A stretch of 64,000 bases of DNA from Chloroflexi bacterium CSP1-4 (GTDB taxonomy: Bacteria; Chloroflexota; Limnocylindria; Limnocylindrales; CSP1-4): the NCBI GenBank assembly GCA_001443375.1, contig LDXM01000010.1, positions 1-64,000 of the forward strand, in the 5' to 3' direction. Position 1 is the first letter of the stretch. Each line of letters starts with the position of its first letter. The notes beneath the pieces were generated by a model. The model searched no databases and had not been told where the DNA came from. It saw only the letters and a list, made by a program, of their open reading frames with translations. The translations under genes were made by a program, and so were the position numbers. Positions 53,358 through 63,031 of this stretch are shown here, in pieces.

Positions 53358-56042
53358 ATGAACCCCGTCGACGCCCTGCCCACGGGCACGGTCACCTTCC
53401 TGTTCACGGACATCGAGGGCTCGACCAAGCTCGCCGAGCGGCTCGGGACGGCGACCTGGAGCGAGCTGCTCGAGGCGCACCAGGCGATCCTGCGCCAGGC
53501 GTTCGCGGCGTCTGACGGCCGCGAGATCAAGACCGAGGGCGACTCCTTCTTCGTCGTCTTCCGCAGCGCCCAGGCGGCGGTGGGGGCGACCGTCGACGCG
53601 CAGCGCGCGCTCGCCGCGCACGCCTGGCCGGACGGGGCCGCTGTACGCGTGCGCATGGGCCTGCACACGGGCGAGGGCGTGCTCGTGTCCGATGGGGACT
53701 ACGTCGGCCTGGATGTCCACCGCGCCGCCCGCGTCGCCTCGGCCGGCCACGGCGGTCAGGTGCTCGTCTCCTCGACGACGCGCGCCCTCGTCGACGGGGC
53801 GCTGCCGGCCGGGGTGGAGTTGCGCGACCTCGGCGAGCACCGCCTGAAGGACCTCTCGCGGCCCGAGCGGATCGGCCAGCTCGTCATCGTCGGCCTGCCC
53901 GACCACTTCCCGGCCCTGAAGACGCTGTCCAACCTGCCCAACAACCTGCCCGTGATGCTGACCACGTTCGTCGGCCGGGGGTCGGAGGTGGCCCGGGTCC
54001 GCGAGCTCCTCGCGGAGTCTCGCCTGCTGACGCTCACCGGGCCCGGCGGCACGGGCAAGACCCGCCTGTCGCTGCAGCTCGCTGCGGAGGCCATCGATGC
54101 CTTCCCCGACGGCGTCTTCTTCGTTGCCCTCGGACCGATCAGTGACCACACGCTCGTGGCCGGCACGATCGCATCGGTGCTCGGCATCCAGGACGTCGGC
54201 GGCGCACCGATCGAGCAGCGACTGGCCGATTACCTGGCCCCGCGGCGCCTGTTGCTGGTGCTCGACAACTTCGAGCAGGTGACCGACGCCGCACCGCTGA
54301 TCAACGACCTGCTGCGGTCCGCGCCCGAGCTGAAGTGCCTCGTCACGAGCCGGGCCGTGCTGCACCTCTACGGGGAGCAGGAGTTCCCCGTCCCGCCACT
54401 CGGTGTGCCGGACACCATGCACCTGCCACCGCTCGAGGCGCTCACGCAGTACGAGGCGGTGGCCCTGTTCATCGCCCGCGCGCGCACGGTCCGGCCGGAC
54501 TTCCAGGTGGACAACGAGAACGCGCCGGCCGTGGCCGAGGTGTGCTCCCGGCTCGACGGCCTGCCCCTGGCCATCGAGCTCGCCGCCGCCCGCATCAAGC
54601 TGCTCAGCCCGCAGGCGATGCTGGCCCGGCTGCAGAGCCGTCTCGATCTCTTCGGGGGTGGGGTCGCACGCGACCTTCCGGCCCGTCAGCAGACGCTGCG
54701 CGGGGCGATCGCGTGGAGCTACGACCTCCTAGACGAGGATTCTCGGCGCCTCTTCCGGCGCCTCTCGGTCTTCGTGGGCGGCTTCGTGCTCGAGGCAGCC
54801 GAGGCGATCTGCGGACCGGCCGCGGAGGGTTCGGCTGGACCGGCCACCGACGTCCTCGAAGGCCTCGGCGCGCTGGTCGACCAGAGCCTGCTGCGGCAGT
54901 CGGACCAGCATGCGCACGCCCGCTTCGTCATGCTCGGGACCATCCGCGAGTACGCCTGGGACGCACTCGGAGAATGCGGCGAGCGCGATGAGATCCGGCG
55001 CCGGCACGCCGGGTACTTCGCCGATTTCGCGGAGCGGGCACTGCCCCACCTCACGGCCGAGGATCGCGGCGAGTGGCTCGACTACGTCGAGCACGAGCAC
55101 GACAACCTGCGGGCCGCGATCACTTGGGCGGTCGAGACCTCCGAGCCGAGCGTCGGGGCCCGCCTGGGGGCCGCCCTGTGGCGCTTCTGGCAGACGCGGG
55201 GCCATCTGCGCGAGGGCCTCATGCGGCTCCAGGCGGTCCTCGACATCCCCGGCTGCGCCGCCTTCCCGGTCCTGCGGCTGCGGGCCTTGGAGGCTGCCGG
55301 GGGCATGGCCTACTGGCTGGGCGACATGGCCGGGGCGGGCGTCTTCTACGAGGAGGCGCTGCTGATCGCGCGCGAGCTCGGGGCGCCGGCCGACCTGGCA
55401 CAGGCGCTCTTCAACCTGTCCTTCGCCCACATGTTCGGGAGGGGCGACGTGGCCGGCGCGGCCGAGCTGCTGGATGAGAGCGTGGCGCTCTTCCGCGAGC
55501 TGGACGACGAGGGGGGCGTGATGCGCACGACATGGGCGCGGGCGACCGTCGACTACCGCAGCTCGGACTGGCAACGCGCCAAGGCGACCTTCAGCGACGC
55601 CCTGGCGCGTGCGCGCGCACTGCACGATTCCTATTGGACGGCCTGGTCGCTGCACATGCTCGGAGGTTCGGAGGCCGCCCTGGGCGAGCTTGACGCGTCG
55701 CGAGGGCACCTCGACGAAGGCCTGGCCATGATGGTCGCCAGCGGCGAGATCACCGGCATCGTCCTCGTCCTCGATGACTTCGCCGAGCTGGCGTGGCGCA
55801 GCGGGGATCTGCCCCGGGCTCTCCGGTTGCAGGCCGCCGCCCGGACGCTCCAGGAGCAGACGGGTACAAACCTCGCCGGAGTCGCCAACGAGCTCATGCG
55901 TGAAGGTGGCGTCCCGACCGGCGACCTGGCCGCGGAGGACGTCGCCCGCCACGCGGCGGAGGGACGATCGCTCTCATTCGACGAGGCTGTGGCCTACGCC
56001 CGCGGCGGGGAGTTCCCGGCGCCGCGCCTGGCCGCCGGCTAG
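53358..56042 (+). CDS. Class III nucleotide cyclase-domain protein fused to an NB-ARC-like ATPase and TPR region
   Basis: 894 residues. Residues 8-165 form a CHD-type adenylate/guanylate cyclase domain (GTVTFLFTDIEGSTKLAERLG, then KTEGDSFFVVF and VRMGLHTGEG). A P-loop ATPase domain follows (GPGGTGKTRLSLQLA around 227-241; LLLVLDNFEQV Walker B; GLPLAIELAAARIKLLSP), and a C-terminal helical repeat region with TPR-like features. This architecture is common in Actinobacteria and Chloroflexi signalling proteins; no output DNA-binding domain is visible. It may sense a signal and make cAMP or act as an ATPase switch. Confidence 0.9.
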   Translation: MNPVDALPTGTVTFLFTDIEGSTKLAERLGTATWSELLEAHQAILRQAFAASDGREIKTEGDSFFVVFRSAQAAVGATVDAQRALAAHAWPDGAAVRVRMGLHTGEGVLVSDGDYVGLDVHRAARVASAGHGGQVLVSSTTRALVDGALPAGVELRDLGEHRLKDLSRPERIGQLVIVGLPDHFPALKTLSNLPNNLPVMLTTFVGRGSEVARVRELLAESRLLTLTGPGGTGKTRLSLQLAAEAIDAFPDGVFFVALGPISDHTLVAGTIASVLGIQDVGGAPIEQRLADYLAPRRLLLVLDNFEQVTDAAPLINDLLRSAPELKCLVTSRAVLHLYGEQEFPVPPLGVPDTMHLPPLEALTQYEAVALFIARARTVRPDFQVDNENAPAVAEVCSRLDGLPLAIELAAARIKLLSPQAMLARLQSRLDLFGGGVARDLPARQQTLRGAIAWSYDLLDEDSRRLFRRLSVFVGGFVLEAAEAICGPAAEGSAGPATDVLEGLGALVDQSLLRQSDQHAHARFVMLGTIREYAWDALGECGERDEIRRRHAGYFADFAERALPHLTAEDRGEWLDYVEHEHDNLRAAITWAVETSEPSVGARLGAALWRFWQTRGHLREGLMRLQAVLDIPGCAAFPVLRLRALEAAGGMAYWLGDMAGAGVFYEEALLIARELGAPADLAQALFNLSFAHMFGRGDVAGAAELLDESVALFRELDDEGGVMRTTWARATVDYRSSDWQRAKATFSDALARARALHDSYWTAWSLHMLGGSEAALGELDASRGHLDEGLAMMVASGEITGIVLVLDDFAELAWRSGDLPRALRLQAAARTLQEQTGTNLAGVANELMREGGVPTGDLAAEDVARHAAEGRSLSFDEAVAYARGGEFPAPRLAAG

Positions 56043-56088
56043 CCCTCGGCGTCCGACCAGCCCGGCGGGGCCGAGGGCTCCGGGATCG

Positions 56089-57291
56089 TCACCCCGGCTC
56101 GAAGCCGGGCGCGGGCAGCGGCGGGCAGCGCAGCGGCCGGTCCTCGCGGTAGCCGAGCAGGTAGTCGGCCTGGATGAGCGTGTGCAGCTGGCTCGTGCCC
56201 TCGTAGATGACGGCCGCCTTGGAGTTGCGCAGGTAGCGCTCGACGGGGTACTCGTTAGAGTAGCCGTAGGCGCCGTGGATCTGGATCGCGTCGAGCGCGC
56301 TCTGCACCGCGTGATCGGTCGCGAACCATTTGGCCAGGCTCGTCTCGCGGGTGTTGCGCAGGCCGCGGTTCTTCAGCCAGGCGGCCTGCCAGCAGAGCAG
56401 CCGGCCGGCCTCGATGCCCTGGCCCATGCGCGCGATCATCTGCTTCACGAGCTGGTGCTCGCCGATCTCGACGCCGAAGGTGTGGCGCTCGTGGGCGTAC
56501 TTCAGCGAGGCATCGAGGCAGGCCTGGGCCAGCCCCACGGCACCGGTGGCCACCGTGAAGCGGCCCTGGTCGATGGCGCTCATGGCGATGGTGAAGCCCT
56601 CGCCCTCCTCTCCAACGCGGTTGGCCGCGGGGACCCGGACCTCGTCGAGGAAGAGCTGGCCGGTGTTGCCGGCGTTGATGCCGAGCTTGCCGTGGATGGT
56701 GCCGGACGTGAAGCCGGGCATGCCGCGCTCGACGATGAAGGCCGTGATGCCCCGGTGCTTCTTCGCCCGGTCGAGCGTGGCGAAGAGGAGGAAATGGTCG
56801 GCCACGTCGCCCAGGCTGATCCAGATCTTGGCGCCGTTGAGGATGTACGTGTCGCCCTCGCGACGGGCTGTCGTCTGGAGGTTGGCCGCGTCCGTCCCGA
56901 CGCCCGGCTCGGTAAGGGCGAAGGTCGCCAGCTTCTCGCCCTTGGCCTGCGGCACGAGGAAGCGCCGCTTCTGGTCCTCCGTGCCCCACTGCAGGAGCGT
57001 CAGCGAGTTCAGCCCGACGTGGACGCTCATGATCACCCTGAAGGCCGTGTCCGCCCGCTCCAGCTCCTCGCACAGGAGGCCCAGGCTGATGTAGTCCATG
57101 CCCGCACCGCCGTAGCGCTCGGGGATCGGCGCGCCCAGGAAGCCCAGCTCGCCCATCTTGCGGAAGGTGGGCAGGGGCACCTCGTGACGCTCGTCCCACT
57201 CGCGGATGTGGGGCAGGATCTCCGCCTCGGCGAAGGCGCGGACGGCCTGCTGGACGAGCGTGTTCTCGGGGGTCAGGGCGAGGTCGATCAC
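56089..57291 (-). CDS. Acyl-CoA dehydrogenase
   Basis: 400 residues, GTG start, AAAGGACC upstream. Motifs: FALTEPGVGTDAANL, GAKIWISLGDVADHF, EGFTIAMSAIDQGRFTVA, IHGAYGYSNEYPVERYLR and AAVIYEGTSQLHTLIQ. Paralogue of the enzyme at 32201. A TAGAAT box 45 nt upstream gives it a normal leader, unlike many neighbours. The end overlaps no gene; the convergent cyclase gene stops 46 bp away. Confidence 0.95.
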   Translation of the reverse strand: MIDLALTPENTLVQQAVRAFAEAEILPHIREWDERHEVPLPTFRKMGELGFLGAPIPERYGGAGMDYISLGLLCEELERADTAFRVIMSVHVGLNSLTLLQWGTEDQKRRFLVPQAKGEKLATFALTEPGVGTDAANLQTTARREGDTYILNGAKIWISLGDVADHFLLFATLDRAKKHRGITAFIVERGMPGFTSGTIHGKLGINAGNTGQLFLDEVRVPAANRVGEEGEGFTIAMSAIDQGRFTVATGAVGLAQACLDASLKYAHERHTFGVEIGEHQLVKQMIARMGQGIEAGRLLCWQAAWLKNRGLRNTRETSLAKWFATDHAVQSALDAIQIHGAYGYSNEYPVERYLRNSKAAVIYEGTSQLHTLIQADYLLGYREDRPLRCPPLPAPGFEPG

Positions 57292-57368
57292 GGGTCGGCG
57301 CGGTCCTTTCGGTCAGGGGGCCGGGTCGGGCCCATTCTAGGTCTGCCGTGACCGTTAGACTCCGCACC

Positions 57369-58658
57369 ATGCGATCGACGACCTCGACCACCGCCACCGC
57401 CCCCGACCACCTCACGCCCGTCCTGGGCCGCTACTTCACGCGGACGTGGAGCCACGGCGAGGGTCACCGCCTCTTCGACACGGATGGGCGTGCCTACCTC
57501 GACTTCGCCAACGGCATCGCCGTGGCGGGGCTGGGCCATCACCATCCGGCGGTGACCGCCGCGATCCACGCCCAGGTGGACCGGCTCATCGCGCCCGTCA
57601 ACGCGGTCGGATCTGCCGAGCCGGTCGACCGGCTGGCAACGATGCTCGTCGAGGAGCTGCCGGCGCCGCTCGACACCGTCTTCTTCCTCAACTCGGGCTC
57701 GGAGGCCATCGAGGGCGCCCTGAAGATGGCGCGGCGCGTCTCCGGCCGGCCCGGGATCGTGGCCTTCCGCGGCGGGTTCCACGGGCGGACGTACGGCGCG
57801 ACGTCGGTGACCAGCTCGAACCCCAACTACCGTGAGGGCTACGAGCCGCTGCTGCCCGGGGTCCACATCGTGCCCTTCCCGGACGTCTATCGCGAGTTCG
57901 GCGGCGACGAGGCGCGCGCGACGCGCGAGTGCCTGGCCGCATTGCGCGAGCTGACCCGGACGACGCTGCCGGCCTCGGCGATCGCCACGGTGCTCATCGA
58001 GCCGATCCAGGGCGAGGGCGGCTATCGCCCGGCGCCGGCGGCGTTCCTGCGCGGGCTGCGGGAGTTCTGCGACGAGCACGGCATCCTGCTCATCGCCGAC
58101 GAGGTCCAGTGCGGCTTCGGGCGCACGGGCCGGATGTGGGGCTTCGAGCACGCGGGGATCGTGCCCGACGTGGTCTGCCTGGCCAAGAGCATCGCCAACG
58201 GGCTTCCGCTGTCGGCCATCGTCTCGCGCCGCGAGCTGCAGGAGCGCTGGGGACGGAGCGCCCACGGCACGACCTTCGGCGGCAACCCGGTCTCGTGCGC
58301 GGCGGGCATCGCGGTGCTCGAGACCATCCGCGCCGAGGGACTGGTGGCCAACGCGGCGGAGCGCGGGGCGCAGCTGACGGCCGGCCTGCGCGCGCTGATG
58401 GCCACGGACCCCGGCATCGGCGACGTGCGCGGCCCGGGCCTCATGGTGGGCACGGCGTTGGTGCGCGATCGGACCACGCGCGCCCCCGACGGCGAGCGCG
58501 CCGAGCGCGTCATCCAGCGCTGCGCCGACCTCGGGCTGCTGGTCCTGTCCTGCGGCGTGGATCACGACGTCGTGCGCTGGATCGCGCCGCTCGACGTCAC
58601 GGCGGCCGAGATCGACGAGGCGCTGGCCATCTTCGCCGAGGCGCTGCGCTCGGCCTAG
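57369..58658 (+). CDS. Class III (4-aminobutyrate/acetylornithine-type) aminotransferase
   Basis: 429 residues, PLP-dependent. LDFANGIAVAGLGHHHPAV, FFLNSGSEAIEGALKMAR, GGFHGRTYGATSVT, DEVQCGFGRTG and CLAKSIANGLPLSAIV (Schiff-base Lys) are all present, with TTFGGNPVSCAAG near the C-terminus. It best fits a GABA or beta-amino acid aminotransferase. TAGACT (57356-57361) is 7 nt before ATG 57369, so leaderless. Confidence 0.92.
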   Translation: MRSTTSTTATAPDHLTPVLGRYFTRTWSHGEGHRLFDTDGRAYLDFANGIAVAGLGHHHPAVTAAIHAQVDRLIAPVNAVGSAEPVDRLATMLVEELPAPLDTVFFLNSGSEAIEGALKMARRVSGRPGIVAFRGGFHGRTYGATSVTSSNPNYREGYEPLLPGVHIVPFPDVYREFGGDEARATRECLAALRELTRTTLPASAIATVLIEPIQGEGGYRPAPAAFLRGLREFCDEHGILLIADEVQCGFGRTGRMWGFEHAGIVPDVVCLAKSIANGLPLSAIVSRRELQERWGRSAHGTTFGGNPVSCAAGIAVLETIRAEGLVANAAERGAQLTAGLRALMATDPGIGDVRGPGLMVGTALVRDRTTRAPDGERAERVIQRCADLGLLVLSCGVDHDVVRWIAPLDVTAAEIDEALAIFAEALRSA

Positions 58659-58659
58659 C

Positions 58660-58897
58660 CGGTCGGCGGCCTAGCCGCAACCCGCGAACGCGGGCGAGGA
58701 CCCGCGCACGCGGGCGGACCATTCGCCACAGGCATAGGATTCCCGCCAGCTGGACCCGAAGGGGATCCCTGGCGCCGAATCCATGCCCCGGGGCGATGGA
58801 ACACGGCCCGGGGACGCGGCCGAGCGGGTCTTAGCGCAGATCCTATGCCCCGGGGAGATGGGACTCGGCCCGGGGGCGCGCGCGGAACCGGCGGGCC
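58660..58897. repeat. Hairpin and direct-repeat rich spacer
   Basis: Two tandem short hairpins (CCCGC/GCGGG twice, near 58680-58712) precede two about 40-bp direct repeats at 58780-58818 and 58841-58880. The repeats share ATGCCCCGGGG, GATGG and CGGCCCGGGG with a few substitutions. The region lies between the aminotransferase end and the IS630 left end. No coding gene is evident in it. Confidence 0.5.
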
Positions 58898-60035
58898 TAG
58901 TGTCACGCTCGACAAGAGACTTGTAGTTTCTGATACTCGCAGCTACGATGCTCGGTATGGCCAATCATCCCGCGCCTCCGTTGGCTGTCAGCGAGTCCGA
59001 AGCTGAGACCCTCCGGGCCATGGCCCGGGCGGGCACGACCGAGCAGCGCACCGCGCTGCGGGCGAAGATCATCCTGCAGGCGGCCGAGGGGGTCGCCAAC
59101 GTCGCGATCGCCGACGAGCTCGGGATCTCGGTCCCGACGGTCGGGCTGTGGCGGACCCGCTTCAAAGAGCGTGGCCTGGCCGGCCTCGCCGATGGCCCGA
59201 GGACGGGTCGCCCGGCGATCTATGGCCGGGAGATCCGGGAGCGGGTCCTGGCCACGACCCTGACCCCGCCGGAGGGGGCGACCCACTGGAGCACACGCCG
59301 CCTGGCCAAGGCGGTCGGGGTCAGCCCGAACACGATCCTGCGGATCTGGCGCGAGGGCCGCCTCAAGCCGCACCGGACCGAGACGTTCAAGTTCAGCCGC
59401 GATCCCGAGCTCGTGGCCAAGGTGACCGACGTCGTCGGGCTGTACCTTGTCCCGCCCGAGCGGGCGATCGTCCTCAGCGTCGACGAGAAGACCCAGATCC
59501 AGGCCCTCGATCGGACCCAGCCGATGCTGCCGATGAAGCCCGGCCAGGTCGAGCGCCACACCCACGACTACAAGCGCAACGGCACGCTCGTGCTCTCGGC
59601 CGCCCTCGAGATCGCGACTGGCGAGGTGACGACGCAGACCTCGGCCCGCCACCGCGCCACCGAGTTCCTCGACTTTCTCAACCTGCTCGTCCGGACGTAC
59701 CCGCGGCGGCAGCTCCACCTCGTCCTCGACAACGTGAGCACCCACAAGACGCCCGACGTCCAGAAGTGGCTGGCGCGCCACAAGCGCGTGCATCTTCATT
59801 TCACCCCGACGTCCGCGTCCTGGATGAACCAGATCGAGACATGGTTCAGCATCCTGAGCCGCCAAGCGATCCGTCGCGGCTCCTTCGAGAGCGTCCGCGC
59901 CCTCGTCGCCGCGATCGAGCGCTTCACCCGCGAGTGGAACACCGGGGCCTCTCCCTTCACGTGGGTCAAGACCGCCGACGAGATCCTCGCCAAGGCCGTG
60001 CGCAAGACGCAAGCGACTTCGGGCGCGGGACACTA
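58898..60035 (+). mobile_element. IS630-family insertion sequence with TA duplication
   Basis: The element proper spans 58900-60033 (1134 bp). Left end GTGTCACGC and right end, read inward, GTGTCCCGC are matching terminal inverted repeats (16 of 24 positions, including a conserved ACTTG/CTTG inner block). Both ends are flanked by TA (58898-58899 and 60034-60035), the target duplicated by IS630/Tc1-like elements. It carries a single intact transposase gene. Confidence 0.85.
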
Positions 60036-60036
60036 G
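58957..60036 (+). CDS. IS630-family transposase
   Basis: 359 residues. A helix-turn-helix N-terminus (LGISVPTVGLWRTRFKERG) precedes the DDE catalytic domain: first Asp in SVDEKTQIQAL, second in LVLDNVSTHKTPDV, and the Glu in NQIETWFSIL. It appears uninterrupted. The stop TAG uses the TA target plus the first G of the flanking DNA, so the gene has no internal stop before the element's end. Confidence 0.95.
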   Translation: MANHPAPPLAVSESEAETLRAMARAGTTEQRTALRAKIILQAAEGVANVAIADELGISVPTVGLWRTRFKERGLAGLADGPRTGRPAIYGREIRERVLATTLTPPEGATHWSTRRLAKAVGVSPNTILRIWREGRLKPHRTETFKFSRDPELVAKVTDVVGLYLVPPERAIVLSVDEKTQIQALDRTQPMLPMKPGQVERHTHDYKRNGTLVLSAALEIATGEVTTQTSARHRATEFLDFLNLLVRTYPRRQLHLVLDNVSTHKTPDVQKWLARHKRVHLHFTPTSASWMNQIETWFSILSRQAIRRGSFESVRALVAAIERFTREWNTGASPFTWVKTADEILAKAVRKTQATSGAGH

Positions 60037-62936
60037 CCGGTCCCCTGGAGGCCCGCCGCCACCCCGTTGACGGTCAGCTGGACGAGGCGGAGCAGCCGCT
60101 CGCGCTCGGGATCTTCGACCGGGAGCGTCCGCAGGCGACGGAGCAGTCGTACCTGGAGCTCGGAAAGGGAGTCGACATACGGGTTGCGCAGGGCGATCGA
60201 GCGCTGGAGCGCGGGCTGGCCGTCGAGGAGGGCGCCGCGGCCGGTCACGCGAAGCAGCAGTGCCACGGTCGACCGATGCTCCCGCTCGATCCGTTCCCAG
60301 AGCCGCGGCGCATCCGGTCCCCCGGCGAGGGCCGCGTAAGCGCGGGCCACCCCGAGGTCGCTCCGCGCCAGGACCAGCTCGGCGTTGTCGAGCAGCGACT
60401 CGAAGAACGGCCACGTGCGGTACAGGCGGGCGAGGTCGTCGAGGCCGGCTTCGCCGTGCTCCGTCCGGAAGCTCTCGAGGGCGGAGCCGAGGCCGTACCA
60501 GCCGGGCAGCGAGAGGCGCGACTGCGACCAGGCGAAGACCCAGGGGATGGCTCGCAGCGCCTCGATGGGCGGTGGCTGGCCGTGGGCGTCGGCGGCGACG
60601 CCCACGGCGTCCTGCCTGGCGGCCGAGCGCGAACCCAGGCGCAGCGCCGAGATCTCCGCGATGGGCGTAACGTCGCGGAAGAACGCGGCGAAATCCGGCT
60701 CCTCCCAGACGAGGGCACGATACGCGTCGCGCGACCGCTGCGCCAGCTCATCCATCAGCGCGGCCCCGGAGGCGGCGGCGGCCGCGATGGTCGCCTCGTG
60801 CTCGGGCGAGGATGCCAGCAGGACCGCCCCGGTCATCTGCTCCAGGTGTCGCCGGGCGATGACCGGATCGCCGTAGCGGGCCGCGATGACCTCACCCTGC
60901 TCGGTCAGCTTCAGCCGCCCGTCGATCGAGCCCGGCGCCTGGGCGAGGATCGCCCGGCGAGCCGGCCCTCCGCCGCGGCCCGTGGCGCCTCCGCGCCCGT
61001 GGAAGAGGGTCACCTCGACCCCCTGCCGCCGCGCCACCGCGACGAGTGCTTCCTGCGCCCGGTAGAGCATCCAGCTCGCGGCGAGGAAACCGGACTCCTT
61101 GTTCGAGTCGGAGTAGCCCAGCATCACCTCCTGCCGGTCGCCCCGCCGCGCCAGGTGCGCCCGGTAGGCCGGGTCTCCGAGCATGTCGCCGAGGATCGTC
61201 CCCGCCGCGGTGAGGGCGTCGGCGGTCTCGAGGAGCGGCACGACGTCGACGACCGGCGTGGCGGGGGCGAAGCCCGCCGTGGCCGCCGCCTCCGGGACCG
61301 GCTCACCGGCGCGCTGCGCGAGCTCGAGCACGGCGGCGACGTCGCCGGCGCCACGCGTGAAGCTGACGATGTAGCGCCGGCAGGCGTCCTCGCCGAAGCG
61401 TCGCTGGACCTCGGCCATGGCCCGGAAGGTGGCCAGGACCTCCCCGGCCGACACGAACGGCGCCACGGGAAGGTCGGCGGCGAGTTTCGCGTCCGGCTCG
61501 CGCAGCGCGGCCAGCGTCGCCTCGTGGACGGCGGCGTGCTGGCGGACCTCGAGCGAGGCGAGGTGGAAGCCGAACGTCTCGGCCTGCCAGCGCAGGTCGG
61601 CGACCTCTCCCCAGGCGACGCGACCCAGGCCATCCTCGGTGAGTGCCTCGGCCAGCTCACGGAGCTCGGCCCGGAAGCGGTCGGCAGACGGGTAGCGGCC
61701 CGCCAGCGGTGCACGGGTCTCGGTCAGCTGCGCGCGCGTCCGGCGCAGCCGCTCGACCATCGCGCCGAGTCGCCGGCGATAGGGCTCTTCGGGGAAGCGT
61801 CGCCGAAGCATGCGCATCGTCTCGGGCAGCTCCTCCTCGTCACGGGCGAGCTGCCGAGCGAGCGATCCGGCCAGCCGCTCCGGCGGGACCGTGGCCGAGA
61901 TCGTCTGCATGAGCCGGGCGCAGACGGCCTCGTAGCCCCGCAGGACGTGGTCGCTGCAGATGCGCAGCGTCTGGGCCGTCACCTCGGCGGTGACGCTGGG
62001 ATTGCCGTCGCGGTCGCCGCCGATCCACGAGCCCCAGCGCAGGAAGGCCGGCACCCGGGGCGGCCGCGCGCCGGTCCGGCCTGTGTCGCCGGCGGGCGGA
62101 TCGGGCATGGCCCCCCGGCCCCCGCGCCGGTCCCGTCGGGTGGTCTCGCCGGCCAGCCGGTCGAGCGCCGCGTCGAGCGCGCGGTAGAGGCGGGGCACGA
62201 CCGTGAAGAGCGTCTCGTCGAAGAAGACCAGCGCCGCCCGGACCTCGTCGAGTGGGCTCGGCACCACCGACCGGAGGCCGGCCGTGCGCCACAGGATGGT
62301 GATCTCCTCGCGCAGCCGGCGGCGGACGTCGCGGTCTTCGTCGGGCGTCAGGCGCAGGTCGTCCAGCCGCTCGAGCAGTCGCCGACAGCGCCGCAGGGCG
62401 ACGAGGAGGGTGCGCCGTCGCGCCTCGGTCGGGTGGGCGGTGAGGACGGGCGTGATGGCCAGCCGTCCGATGATCGCCACCGGATCCGCTCCGGGCACGG
62501 CGCTCGCCCCGAGACGAAGGACCGCCTCGGCGACCGAGCCGTCGAGCGCGCCGCCGCGGGCCGCCCGTTCGCGGCGCCGGAGCGTTCGAACGCGGTGGCG
62601 CTCCTCGGCCAGGTTGGCCAGCTGGAAGTACAGCGCGAAGGCGCGGATGACCGTTTCGGCCCCCTCGGCGTCGAGGCCGTCGAGGTCGGCCGCCAAGCGC
62701 GCCCGGTCGACCGGGTCGTCGGCCCGACGAAGGGCGATGGTCCGGCGCCGGATCCGCTCCACCAGCTCGAGCAGCTCAGGCCCCTCCTGCTCGACGATGA
62801 CCTGGCCGAGGAGCGCGCCCAGCAGCTTCACCTCGCGGGCGAGCGGGTCGCGGGCACGCGCGGTGCCGATGCCGCGCGGCTCGGCACGCACGGCTGGGTT
62901 GCGCCGAACGCTCCTGCCTCTCATCGGCGACATCAT
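60033..62936 (-). CDS. ppc: Phosphoenolpyruvate carboxylase
   Basis: 967 residues from ATG 62936 (ATGs at 62933 or 62924 are alternatives). The catalytic TAHPTEARRRTLL and HGRGGATGRGGGP and the MLGYSDSNKESG loops are present, and the C-terminus VNGVAAGLQGTG matches the family's conserved G.xNTG end. It carboxylates PEP to oxaloacetate, feeding the TCA cycle. The IS630 element inserted in its TAG stop codon: the TA duplication plus the IS terminal base recreate TAG, so the protein is intact. Confidence 0.96.
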   Translation of the reverse strand: MMSPMRGRSVRRNPAVRAEPRGIGTARARDPLAREVKLLGALLGQVIVEQEGPELLELVERIRRRTIALRRADDPVDRARLAADLDGLDAEGAETVIRAFALYFQLANLAEERHRVRTLRRRERAARGGALDGSVAEAVLRLGASAVPGADPVAIIGRLAITPVLTAHPTEARRRTLLVALRRCRRLLERLDDLRLTPDEDRDVRRRLREEITILWRTAGLRSVVPSPLDEVRAALVFFDETLFTVVPRLYRALDAALDRLAGETTRRDRRGGRGAMPDPPAGDTGRTGARPPRVPAFLRWGSWIGGDRDGNPSVTAEVTAQTLRICSDHVLRGYEAVCARLMQTISATVPPERLAGSLARQLARDEEELPETMRMLRRRFPEEPYRRRLGAMVERLRRTRAQLTETRAPLAGRYPSADRFRAELRELAEALTEDGLGRVAWGEVADLRWQAETFGFHLASLEVRQHAAVHEATLAALREPDAKLAADLPVAPFVSAGEVLATFRAMAEVQRRFGEDACRRYIVSFTRGAGDVAAVLELAQRAGEPVPEAAATAGFAPATPVVDVVPLLETADALTAAGTILGDMLGDPAYRAHLARRGDRQEVMLGYSDSNKESGFLAASWMLYRAQEALVAVARRQGVEVTLFHGRGGATGRGGGPARRAILAQAPGSIDGRLKLTEQGEVIAARYGDPVIARRHLEQMTGAVLLASSPEHEATIAAAAASGAALMDELAQRSRDAYRALVWEEPDFAAFFRDVTPIAEISALRLGSRSAARQDAVGVAADAHGQPPPIEALRAIPWVFAWSQSRLSLPGWYGLGSALESFRTEHGEAGLDDLARLYRTWPFFESLLDNAELVLARSDLGVARAYAALAGGPDAPRLWERIEREHRSTVALLLRVTGRGALLDGQPALQRSIALRNPYVDSLSELQVRLLRRLRTLPVEDPERERLLRLVQLTVNGVAAGLQGTG

Positions 62937-63031
62937 GGCGCGCCGCGGCGGAGCCGTTTCGCCACGCTGCCGGAACCGGGCCGCAACCTTCGCCCGCTGC
63001 CGGTTTCCGTACTCTCTGTATCGTGGAGCGC

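Noticed and set aside
58680-58884. CRISPR array
   Set aside because: Repeats are only two, imperfect, and about 22 bp apart without uniform spacers; no cas gene is nearby.
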